Positions 11,290 to 23,200 of a stretch of DNA of 64,000 bases are shown piece after piece; within the stretch, counting starts at the first letter, position 1, and each line of letters opens with the position of its first letter. Source of the DNA: Paramacrobiotus metropolitanus (lineage: Eukaryota; Tardigrada; Eutardigrada; Parachela; Macrobiotidae); NCBI RefSeq assembly GCF_019649055.1, contig NW_026570335.1:540002-604001 (forward strand), written 5' to 3'. The notes beneath the pieces were generated by a model that was not told where the DNA came from, did not search any database, and was given only the letters and a program-made list of their open reading frames with translations. The translations under genes were made by a program, and so were the position numbers.

Positions 11290-12450
11290 ATGCAGAACAC
11301 GGTACGCCGGTACGGTACAGATTTCCTTACATGTACAGCTACTAGCCCAACTCTATTCAAATATCAATCGGGAAATCCGGAATCATATTTATCCTTCTTT
11401 ATTCGGCTAGGGCAGTCTCCGTACAGTATACAGACAGTTGCACCCATACACTGGCCATGGATTGATGCGCATCGTAGTGTAACGGCATCATCACAGCCTA
11501 CGTTACGTCAGCCATTTTGTAAACTACTGCTACATTATCCAGAATTCCAGATATCACCCAAGTGCAGTAAATATTGCTTAAGCATAAGTTTTTTTAATTC
11601 TTGTAAACAATAAGATAATAAGAAAAGTTGCCAAACCAACATTACGACGTACATCGTGAGGTACAGGTGCCGACAAATACTGTATGGATAAATGCTCTTA
11701 TTTGCTACTACATTTTGTGTTATCATATAATATTCATATTTACACTAAATCTCCTTAAGTATTTTTGCCGATTCGGTTATCATTACGAACGCTCGTACAG
11801 CGAACTGAGCGAAACACTCTCCACAGTCCCTACATGATACATCAACCGGCTGAGCCAGAAGAATACTCTATATTTCCTGTTGTACATAATATATTCTTCG
11901 TTTTGCGGACTGCGCTTAGCACACATGAATGTGCATCGTATTCGTAGTGCAACGGCAACGTACCCTCGGAATCTACTTCTATGACAGCAAATTGTGTAAA
12001 CTGCTACAGGATTATCCAGATCTGTTTGTATGTACAGTATGCAAATGTCTTAAACTGGTGTATTAATTACGCAAACTTTTTTTCGTAGTCTTGTATAATT
12101 TTCCAGCAGACACGGCAACAGTTTAATAAACGCCAATATACCACTGCAATGTTTCTGTTGCTTTGTGTGATTCTGAGGAATTTTTGTTCGGGCTTATTTA
12201 ATATTCTCATACCGCAACTCATTTCCTTCTCATATTTTCAAGTCCCTGGAATTTCAGGTCTTAATAATTTTTCGGAGGGAAAGCGGAACTTCCCGCTCTA
12301 CGGAGCCTCGGGTCAAGGCCAGTGCTCCGAGTAGCCGGGGAAGCGGAACAGTCAGCCACCACCCTAGCACGGCCAGTCACCGGCGCATCCATCTCTTCAA
12401 CGCTTTTTTCCCCATGCGCGGCAATTTTATTTGAGAAGACTGACACTTAC

Positions 12451-12541
12451 ATTGTGCGCAGAAGCCTGCGCAATGTTCCAGCGTGTGGAAATGGTTCTGG
12501 TTACCTCCGCATCCCGTGTACGAGACGGATAAACACTTTCC
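12451..12541 (-). pseudogene. papilin Kunitz-7 exon fragment
   Basis: The minus strand carries the second half of the Kunitz-7 exon (main copy 32787-32951), ending CAGGFCAQ-like before an intact GTAAGTGT donor. Upstream sequence to about 12720 matches the main intron 32415-32786, including the segment with GGCAAAAGT and the dispersed GTAGTGCAATGG motif. The 5' half of the exon is too diverged to read. Confidence 0.65.
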
Positions 12542-12855
12542 AACAAATAATTATATTATACACCGGTAAATAATACTGCCACTGAAAATAATACTAATAA
12601 TACAGAGTAATGACAATACTAGCAGCGACTTTTGCCGGTTACTGCACAACTGCAGGGAGAAGTTTTGTGGCGCGATGTAGTGCAATGGCAATACATGATT
12701 ATGATGAATACAGCACCTAAAGGTCGAAATATTGAAAACTATGGCGTTATTAGTCAAAAAATTTAATGGATTCGAAGCTTTTTTGGTGTTCCTGAGTACA
12801 AACTCAACAGAAGAATTCGGGGAAAAAATTTTACGTCATTTAATGGTAAGTACTG

Positions 12856-13018
12856 CTCAGTAGGCGGGGAAATTGCGTGGGCACAGCTGAGTAGGCACTC
12901 TTCCGCCGACGGGAAGCGGTTGGCGTTGTCCTGGCAGCCGCCGTACCGGAAAAGCAGACAGGCGCGTTCGTACTGTACTTGCCGAAATACCCCGGTACGG
13001 ACCCACCACCTTCGGTAA
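12856..13018 (-). pseudogene. papilin Kunitz-6 exon fragment
   Basis: The minus strand aligns with main exon 32142-32414: PKVVGP, then YERACL and YGGCQDNANRFPSAEEC, then CAHAISPP. About 20 bp are missing where the main copy encodes CRGLLNVYYFD, so the reactive-loop cysteine is gone and the frame is broken. With 12451-12541 and 11150-11289 it keeps the Kunitz-6, Kunitz-7, antistasin order, so these three are remains of one inverted 3' copy. Confidence 0.75.
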
Positions 13019-15980
13019 TGCACAAAATTATCCGTTGCCGGTTACTGGAGTGTTCGGACATAAGGCGCCGTTCAAATATTACGTAACGGCCAAGGGTCGG
13101 GGGGTGGTCCGAGGCAAGGCTGGAGAGGTTGCTCAGTGACCGCTCTCCACATCTGATCTACCACCCGCGGCGGCAGCGCGACGGATACACTGTCATAACT
13201 CTACACACGGCGGTTTTGTGTACTTAATCGTCAAATCTCATAAAGTGGAAGTATCAAATGCTGCATACAGTACATGCAGCCCATTCGGTAATTTTTGCCT
13301 CCCACCAGTGTGACTGTATTCGGCGCACAAACCGACGCGCTTGTTATAAAACGCTTGTGTTCTCGTACGTACAAACTGTCGCGCTTGTAGTCTCGTACGC
13401 CGAATAATACGGATTAATACTGCAGTATATATTATTAAATTTTTATCTTTTCACTATGATACTGGTTTCAGTTAAGCTTACGAACCCTTCAGACCGGCAA
13501 CAGCGGGCGACCTTCGTACTACCTCGCCATGTAACGGTGTGCCGGTACGGTGCGGTGCACTGCACATTTCCATAATACGAAGCTGTACGCATGACGCACA
13601 ACGTATGTAAACGGGAGAACTTCCTCTTTGGGGAAAACTGTGTTCAGCCGATGCAGTGTACACAAGCGCTCCGCTCGTTGCAGTATTGTACTTAAAATAT
13701 GTATCTGCACTACCGCTGTCACCGCGGAGAAGGTGCGGCCACGCCAAGTGGAATGCCGAAGTGGACGATGAGCCCGGGCGATAAGGGCTGTGAAATCAGA
13801 CAGCATTTCCGTTCCCACGGTGGCACCGGTAACCAGTAGCCTAGCTAACCGCCTAATCTGCCTCTTGCCATCGCTGTTAGGTAAGCCGCGACTATTTTTC
13901 ACGCTTGCCGGTGATAAAGTTTGACTGACTACCGTGCATGACAGATGGCCGCTACGCATTCATACTAATACATTAATGAAAAACATCGATTACAGTTTTC
14001 TCCTGAAGCATGATAAATTTTCAGAACAGAAAAAGTAAAGATGCGTCTATCTGTAATTGTTTAAATATTGACCTTTGAGCAAGCAAATGAAACGCATGCC
14101 ACAAACTCAAAAAAAAATTCCAGTATTTAATAGTAGATCACCAAGAGCTGTCAATCAGTTACTATCGCAATACTGCAGATAAAAAATCCTGGTTATTTGA
14201 AATTCGCAGTATTAAGCATAACGTATCATCATAATAGAAAATACCAGGTGCCAGCGCAACACCGGGTACCCTTGCATAAAAATGGCTAAAAATTCGTAAT
14301 TTTTTTTAAAAGCCCAGTCATGGAAAAAACTAGCACAAGCTGCACCCATCCGTTGTCGCTCCGCATCAACATGCCGGTGACAAGAAGGATGGAAGAAAAA
14401 TTACGCGGTCAGATAAGAGCCAGTTTCTTGTGTGAAATCGTAGGCACAACCCGGTGTGTAGTTACCGTCGACGGAGTGTAGCACAATCCGTTCAGCTGCA
14501 GCTATCTGCTCCTATCAACCAATGGGCAACCAGACGGAGCAAAGTCCCGCTAGAAATGCCACCAGGCTGTCATGCCAGCTCACTGGCCGGTTCTCCCTCT
14601 CTGCTCTATCGAGCGCGCTTCTCGCAGCAGCTGTGGCGTGGTGTCTGTTAATTTGCCGATAATGGACCAGGCGAGCTAGTGTTATTTAGCGCATTTATCA
14701 ATTACTGTATCCGAAATAGAAAAAAACTACCTGCGCTATGGCCAATGGTTAGACGAGGTGGTGGATCGGATTGAACTGATTTATTTTTTTTGGCCTCAGT
14801 TGTGTGATTGCCGTTGGGCGGAGCGCCGCGGCAACGGAGCCGGTCTGGCTGGATTTAACGGATTATTAGCCTCCTTTGTTTTTTAATCATGCAGCTAAGG
14901 TAAGCTTTTATTGTCAGGAATATCATCGTTCAATGGTTGAAAATTTAACATATTTCAGTGTTTCCGCACTGGATATAATTAGATGCACTTTGCTGCAATA
15001 TTACTGTATATTACAATATATACGAAAAATTCGCTAGCTGCATTAGCAGCCTCTGGAGAGCTTGTGAACTTTTCTAAGCTGATCAAGAGAAAAGGCAGAT
15101 ATTGATTACAAACATATTTATTAGAACAACATTTTTCTTAGTAGTGGAACAGACTTTCTTATCGCGGATCTTTTACCTGTGCAGCTGCAGAAAATTATTT
15201 TTATTGCCGACCAGTTAATGCGGCGAAATTGGGTAGCGGGTGGTGATTTGCAAAGTTCTGCTTGTACTAACAGTGTCTGTAATGCGGGACAATCGAGGTA
15301 CATTAATTTATCTGCAATAAATTTTAATACCGGATGATCATTTTATCGCAGAATTGTTTGAGAAATAATGAATTTTTCCTGATTAACAGCCTTTTTTTGA
15401 CATTGCGGTTAAATACTGCATAGGTCAACTACGTACGACTTCGAAAAAGATCGAAATCGGCATCGATTTTGTTTTTTTATTTGAAATTTATTACACCGTA
15501 CTTTTGAAATAAAACAGTCACATAGTAGCAGCATGTCGGCAAACTCGAGTTTACAGACATTTATCGCGCTAAACTAATGACTTATCGCTGTCGATCGAGG
15601 TGCCGAGCAAAAAGCGCGGGTTTTCCTTTGTCGGCAACCGAACTACATTTTGCACTTAGTACTTACTGTAGGTAATTCCAGTCAATTTGGCCTACTTTTC
15701 GGGTCGCTGGTTATACTGTATAAACACGATATCGATATCGGATCACTAGTTTTTTTTCTGGAAGAAGCACTATATTGTCCGTTATCAAAATATGCTGCCT
15801 GATGTTTGCTAAAAAACATTTCCAGGTTTTGCTTACGTCTCCTTCCGTCATGCTGTATATTTCTTATCCTGCACAGCGCCGCAGTATTATGTGTAAGCAC
15901 AGCCTGATTTGTTCTCTCTGGAATTCTACGGTTAATTAAATCAAAATAACGGATTGTGTTCTTTCTGGCGCAATACACAG
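13019..15980. other. centre of the head-to-head arrangement; papilin 5' end unresolved
   Basis: No papilin coding sequence is visible between the inverted fragments and the first recognisable forward exon. A candidate first exon is ATG CAG CTA AG at 14889-14899 followed by a good GTAAGC donor, and CCAAT motifs occur near 14517 and 14741. No obvious signal-peptide exon links it in phase to 15981. An open minus frame at 13519-13959 has no features I recognise. The promoter of the main gene should lie here, but I cannot place it. Confidence 0.4.
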
Positions 15981-18900
15981 AGTATTCGCCTAAAGAAAAC
16001 AGATGAGCCAAGTGCTTTTTATTTGGACCCGGTGGGCATCGAGAGTGGACCGTGGAGTGAGTGGGGCACACGCAGTCAGTGCTCCAAACTGTGTGATGGT
16101 GGAATAGCGTATGAACAGCGCACCTGCCGGAATAAGAAGGGGTAATTTGAGCATGATCAGTAATTAACAGCTAATTTGGTAGGCTATTAGCTTCAATGAT
16201 CTTTCAGTGTGCTAGTCTCCTTATCTACTACAATAAAATTTTTTCTTGCAATCGCCATACGTTGTGTTAATTTTTCGTATAACGTAAATTTATTACGTAA
16301 ATATCTCAGTTAAATTTTCGTGCTTAAAGAATCAAAGCGGGGACTGTTTTTTCGACAGTGCATTAAACTTTCATACTGATTTAGCGAAGAAATAAATTAA
16401 TTATTTTTTGTCAGTTTTTTTAAATTTAATGAGTGGTTGATAAAATCAGTTTGTGCATAAGCCGATACCGGTGCTGGTTTTTTTCCGGCAAGTGATTGTA
16501 CTTCGCTCTTTCTCTACTTATGATCTGCACGAAGTATTTCTGCGGTATTTGTAAAATACTGTAAAATTAATAAGCTGCTATTTTTATTCTTGCTAGTGCG
16601 GCGAATAACGAGTGTGTCGGGCCGCGCAAGCGGTATTTCATGTGCAATACGGAAGCCTGCCCGGAAAATACCCCGGACTTCCGTACGGAGCAGTGCTCGA
16701 AATTCGACGACACCCCGTATCAAGGCCAGAAGTACAAATGGATTCCTTACAAGAAAGGTTGGCCGCTTTTCTGCTTGATATTTATTTCTGAATGAGCAGA
16801 ATGGAATGTTACGCATCTCTGGCACTTTTATCAGAAGATGGCTAGATTTTCCCGGCAGCTATGCCATTGTGTGCAAGGAGAGCGTAAACAGAGCGGCTAT
16901 CGCAGCTGATCATCGCTGATTGGCCGGTGTCTTCAATTGGGTGCTTTTACACTGTGTACACAGTAATTCCCTGATCTAGGTAGCAACAAATGCGAGCTGT
17001 TATGCCGGCCTGAGAACGGAAGCTTCTACGTGAGCTTTGCTCCGCAAGTCATCGACGGCACCGCCTGCCATGACGACAACACGGCCGTCTGTGTGCGCGG
17101 GAAATGTGTCGTAAGTTCATTCATGATTTCTCAATCTTCGTGGTGGGAGACTACTTGTACTACACCTCGATGGAATTATTTACGTACTTAGGCCTCGTCC
17201 CCAATCTGTAGCGCATCGCGTTAAGATACAGCACCGTAGCTAGCTTCGCTGCAGTACAGAAATGGGACACCTTTTGGTGCGCGCCACCAAGGTACAGTAC
17301 AGGCTGCGCATATCGAAACGGAACTCGCTATCGGTTTCCTGTATCGAATCTTCAGCTTTGGCCCCGTATCGCCTTATTTGCGTCCCATCGCTCCGATCGC
17401 ATATCGGACTGCTTACCAGTTTTCATGTGTGTTCTCGGTGAAAAATTCGAAGTTTGTTTGAGGAATTTCGATTCTTGGGTTGATTGTTTATGCCATCGTT
17501 CTAATTAGTTCCAAGTCTGAATTGTGAAATGTTTGTTTCCTGGATTGAACATTTTTGTTTGCCATCATAGTCCGTAGACTCCGTACTCCGCAGTTAGTGA
17601 TGCACTGATGAGACAGATCAGCTGCACCATTCGCGCATGGCTAACTTACAGAGGGTTATTCAGCCAAGTGTGGTCAGCGCATTAAAAAAATTCCTATAAT
17701 TCAGCCGTAGCGCAGAGTCAGATTCTAATAATTGTTCTATTATGACAAATTTGTTTTGATGCTTTTTGCAAATTTTTGTGACAATCGAGCTTAAACAGCC
17801 CGCAATATTAGCTACTGACCTAAAGACTCCGACTCTAAACCTTTGACCAGGCAAAATTTGGCTTTCGATGATCTGGCCTTAAAAGGATCGTCTGCTTTTC
17901 AAATCTGGATGGTTTTAATTGTAAAAACGACGATCCGAATATTTTTCATAACAAAAACGATTCCATATTCTTGCGCGTTCTTGCGGTAGGACGGTTGGAA
18001 AAAACGCGAAAACAGAAGACACTCGCAGGAGCCATGCTCATTGTGCGAATTCTTACTCACGGAGCTATAGCTATCCTTTCGTTCCTCCACAAACTAAAGT
18101 TGTAACGCAGGTCTTTCTTCACCATTTACAATGTTCATTGGTCGAAAAAGACGCTCCGCGGATTAAGCCTGGCAGAGAGGAAGAAGTCATCCAGAACCAG
18201 AAATGTGCTCCCGGAGCACTGCTGAGAAAAACAAGGATGTTGCTTCCTGATCGAAAAAACTAGCAATTCCATCTGAAAAGGATTGTTCGAAACCCTGACA
18301 GGTTTTCAATGGATTATGGCGAAAACCCAAATTTTAAATTAATTTTGAGTAAAGGAATCCATTTCCTATAGCTGAACTGGTCAACTGTTGCCAACATGGG
18401 GGATAAACTTAATTTTTCTGGGCTGCAGGATAGCGAAATCTTGGCTCGGTTGAATTCAGAATATGATTAAATGTTGTGGCTATCTGATACAATTTTTAAA
18501 AAAGTAAAATGAGCCTGCAACGGCTAAGCAGAAATTTTCCAAAAAGTGACCACACTTGGCTGAATAACCCTCTGTACAAAACATACGGATAACAATTCGC
18601 AAAATCAAATCTTCTTTTCCGAGTCTCGCTTTTTTCTCCTATTCACTATTATGTGGTAATGAATGGAAATTCAGTTTTGTGTTCGATAGTACACTCGGCA
18701 TGAAAATTGTTTTCTCCACTCTCCTTCTTTGAAGCTAATAATTCTGCATGATGTTATTATCTAATAAGATTGAAGAGCTGGAATAAGTGGAATTTTTATT
18801 GTTTTAATTTTAAGAAGATCACATTTCGTATGGGCATTTAACTGAGATTTTAAAATGAACAGAAAAACGATGTGGAGCGAAAGCATCGTTCGTTTTCATT

Positions 18901-20251
18901 AGACATAATAATAAGCATAACTCTCGAGAAAGATATCGTCACTCAATATTCAAAAATTCTCACTCATCTGCAAAAAGATACCAGGGAAAGCCACCTCTGG
19001 AGGTGGCTTCGCGTACCTATCGTTTTTCTTTGTATTTCAGGATATAAAAGCGCGTAAAATTTTGGCTGATATGAGACGCGGGGTTAGTACGGGTTTTGAG
19101 ATACGGTTCGCAGGGTACTGTATCAGAGAGTTGTGTATACGGGACGCATTAGGATACGGAGCATACCCCCGTCCCGAATTTTTTCACGGGTAACGAGGTA
19201 CGCGAAGCGAAAACCGACATACCGTATCGCGCATCTCCTATTCTGGGACGGTGGTGTCCTGTACCGTAACGAGATTCGCTACAGATTCGGGACGAGGCCT
19301 TACTTCCTTATAATACTCCAGAATCCAGATATTATGGCGCGTTAATGCAGGAAACCGCCGTACGCACAGCTATGCATTTGGGCCTGTCGCAATGTTTAAC
19401 CGCCGTGAGCGGTAGTTTGTCTGTTCACAGCTGTCTTTCAGTGCTTCGAACCTTTTCGAAATTTTCGATTTATTTGGCTGTTTACTGTAGACAGTTTAGT
19501 GTTTCGAACCTTTGCTGCTGTTTTCGGTTTTCTATCGTAAAAACGTAAACTGATCGTTGGCATAATGACTTTTAGAAATAATTATTCGCAAAAAAGGTGT
19601 TTTTAAGTCGTGAAAATTTGTTGCTGCAAAAAATGCTGCTGGTTTTTAGCGATTGTGAGTTTGACTGCGTCTGCTTGCGGTTCGGTTGATTCATGTCGAA
19701 ACATGACTGGCATTATTCCAGCAGATCATTGCGAGTCTTTCTTTGATTTTCTATTAATATGAACTGATTAGTGATTAACCCACTCTTGAATTTTGTAGTC
19801 TGTTGGCTGTGATAAGCGTCTGGGATCCCTGTTGCAAGAGGACAAATGTCGTATGTGCGGCGGCGATGCATCCTCCTGCAAGTTCGTGGAGGGCCTGTAC
19901 GACGACAGCGACGTACCCGAATCCTGTACGCTCTCTTTACTGATCTTTGCCAGAGAATTCTCGTGATTCTGATTTCATGATCATGTATCTGTAGCGTACG
20001 CGGAATTCCTGATCATCCCCAGCGGGTCGACCAACATCCAGATCCGCGAGCGCCGTCCCTCGGAGAACTACCTGGCCATGCGCAACGTCAGCGGCGAGTA
20101 CATCTTCAACGGGGACTTCAAGGTGGAGAGCGGCAAACGCCAGATGCGCATCGCGGGTACCCTCTTCACCTATTACCGCGAGAGCCCCATGTACCCCCCG
20201 GCCGAACTGCTCACGGCGCGCGGACCCACCACCGAGCCGGTGGCCATTGCG
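15981..20251 (+). CDS. papilin exons: TSP1-1, ADAMTS cysteine-rich region and spacer
   Basis: The five exons are 15981-16141, 16597-16757, 16980-17110, 19799-19925 and 19995-20251. The first carries the canonical TSP1 opening GPWSEWGTRSQCSKLCDGG. The second and third carry the ADAMTS cysteine-rich pattern (CVGPRKRYFMCNTEACPE, FRTEQCSKFDD, CELLCRPENGSFYVSF, DGTACHDD, VCVRGKC). The fourth has VGCDKRLGS and CRMCGGD. The fifth is the spacer (EFLIIPSGSTNIQIRER, NYLAMRNVSGEYIFNGDF). There is no protease domain, as expected of papilin and ADAMTS-like proteins. The 2.7-kb intron 17111-19798 holds a Tc1/mariner-like element. Confidence 0.9.
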
Positions 20252-23200
20252 GTAGGCGGGCGATTTCGGGAAGCATAGTTAATATAACAATGCAGTGTAG
20301 CTGTTCGCTAAAACGTTAATTTATTGTTGTTGTAGCGGGTAATGTTAGTCCCACGAACGGTGCATTTTGAACATTTCGCAGTTTTTTCTTACTTGTTTTA
20401 TCGGAGTGATGAGCGAAATGCAAAATAACCCCAGATAGAAATAAATTGACAGAAATAAATATTTTAATTTAATATTAAAATATGTTATCGTAAAATATTT
20501 CGTTGTTAACATCTGCTACGATTTTCGTTGGTACAGAACGATACTTACTGGTTTGAGTTTTACTTTTACTGTTTTACATGATTTCCATCCGGTATTACTA
20601 TAGTTTGTATAACCATAGATGAAACGTAGTGTACCGGCTTTCGATTGTATTGGAAGATCAGGCGCTTTAAAAACATGTCAAATTTCAAAACCTAATTGTA
20701 AGTTAAATTGCATGTGTCGGTAAATTTTTTTCAGTTTCGCGTATAAGGAAGCATGCGAAGTTAGCTCGATTATTTCGGATACGTACGATGTATGAGCTAT
20801 GACGATCTGCGTATTTTGTGTGATTTTATCCGGAAAATGTTTGTAAAACTTTTGCACATTTCAGTACAGTTTTCCGGTGAAAATCACAGTAAATTATGCA
20901 AAAAACGGGTGAAAAAGGGAATTTCGTAAGCCTTCCAGTAAAGTCGCAAAAGAGACCGGAAAGCAATATTTTCGTGGGTTTTTTTGTAGATGTTGCATCA
21001 GGAAGCCAACCCGGGTGTTTTATACGAATTCTACGCGCCCAATAGCGCCAAGGACGTGCGCCCGCTGAGCTTCGCTTGGTTGGCGCGCTCCTACGGACCC
21101 TGTAGCTCCAGTTGCGGCGGCGGACGACAGAGTCGGCCGGTGGTGTGCGTCCGCACCAGCGACTACGAACCGGTGGACGATGAATTATGCGATGCGCTAG
21201 TCAAGCCTCAGGCCAGTCGGCAGTGCAATGTCGATCCCTGTCCCGCATTGTAAGAGCATGCACGATAATAATTTTGACTGTCTAATTTTTTTCCTGATTT
21301 TTTTCTGGAATTTTTATTTGCGTCCTTTTTTTGCGAAATCCCCATTTTTGTACATTCTGTATAGAAAAGGCCGATTTTTGAATTTATTCCATTTAAGTTT
21401 CGCGGAATTAAGCACGATTGATGCGTGATTCCTCTAAGTTTTGAAATATTTTTATGTAATAATTTTAACCTAAAAGCGCGGCGGAAGTGTTGTGTGCAGT
21501 TTAATGCACATTTTGATGACCAGATTTGATGTAGACTATCACAACTTCTTCGTCTAACATGGCTTTTCACTTTGCTACAATCACCCGCTTTCAGTGCTTA
21601 ACTTGTGCAATTGTTTTTTAAATTGACTGGATTCGGAATTTGAAGAAGCGATTTGGAGCGTAATATATTATCAGGATATTGAAAAATAAAGTAAAACTAA
21701 CCTATAGGACATTTTCGAAACAAAAATAAACTACGGCAAGAATATTGTTTAAAAAACTGGAAAAAAAAGAGGATAAAGTTTGATTGGCTCTTGGTTGGAC
21801 CATTAGTGTACTTATAAGTGGCGTTTGCAGTTGGAAGGTGGGCGAGTGGGAGGCGTGCAGCGCTTCGTGCGGCGGCGGCACGCAGTACCGCAGCGTCGTC
21901 TGCGTGCAGGTCGTCGGCGACTACACCACCGTGGTGCCCGATGCCCAGTGCAAGCAAGGCTGGCCATTCCAAACCGGAAGTGGCCAGGAATTGCAACCAG
22001 TTCAAGTGTCCCGACTGGATGGTCGGCGAGTGGTCACCGGTAAGCGCTTCTCGGGAATTTGCCTTTATAATCTTGCGTCTATTGCCAGTTTTCAAGGGAA
22101 ATCGGATTGAGTTTTGCTTGTTCTTGACTGAACGTAGTGTAATGGAATGCGCTAAAGAATACGAAATTTCTCAAAGGCGATTCTTAAATCATTTGTTAAA
22201 TATTCATTACGTCGAATTGGCCTGGTTTTGGAATTCATATCAAATCTGGAATTAATGTTTTTATCGTTTTTTTAAAAGAATAAGCCTGTTTTTGACAGTT
22301 ACTTAACAATAAAAATTTTCATGAAACCAAAAATCACATTTTATGCGGATATTTGGTAACCTCAGTTTCTTTTTTATAGTTAGGTTTACAGGAAAATAAT
22401 TCAGTACATGACGAAAAACTTTCACTTGCATTCTCAAACACATTTTCTTTCGGTTTATGACATTTGTAATGAGAAGAGATTTGATGGACTGCGTTTAGCG
22501 CGCAACATCCGGTTCGGGAGTTATGGTTGTCAGAGTTCCAAAATTTAATGCATTGGTAAAAAAGTCTCGTTATGGACTGATCTCCATCAAATTTTGCAGG
22601 TAAATGCATCCATGAAGATCGTTTTTACACCGATCCAGACTTCCATGATTTTTTTCAAATTTTAAAATGAATTTTAAAATTTTTGAAATTCATTTTAAAA
22701 TTTGAAAAACATGCGAGTACAGTGGATCGGTGTAAAAACGTTCTTCGTGGTTATGTGCATTTACGTGCAAAATTTGAGGAAGATCGGTCCATAACGAGAC
22801 TTTTGGTACACCTGAATGCATTTAAACTTTTTGGAATTTTCTAACAGCCGTAACTCCCGAACCGGATGTTGCGCGCACAAACGGTTTTCACGCCAGTGTA
22901 TACAAATCTTGTGGCTACAGAATGTCATAAACCGAAAGAAAAATGTGTTTGGGAGTGCGCGAAAGTGAAAGTTTTCGTGCACGTACACGAATTTGGCACC
23001 ATGTACCGGGCCACTTCCCTTAAATAGGATGCGGAAAAAAGGGTCTAGATGTAATATATTCCGGGTTATTGTGGCAGTGCTATAAGGCACAGATCCAACG
23101 GAAATAAGAATGAAAATTAATATATGTCACTGTGTGCTTGTGATGGGATGATCTGGTTGCTCGTTGCAGTGCTCGGCCATCTGCGGACCGGGCTTCCAGA

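Noticed and set aside
13519-13959. 146-aa minus-strand ORF between the head-to-head copies
   Set aside because: No signal peptide, domain or similarity to papilin; length alone is not enough in this GC-richer patch.
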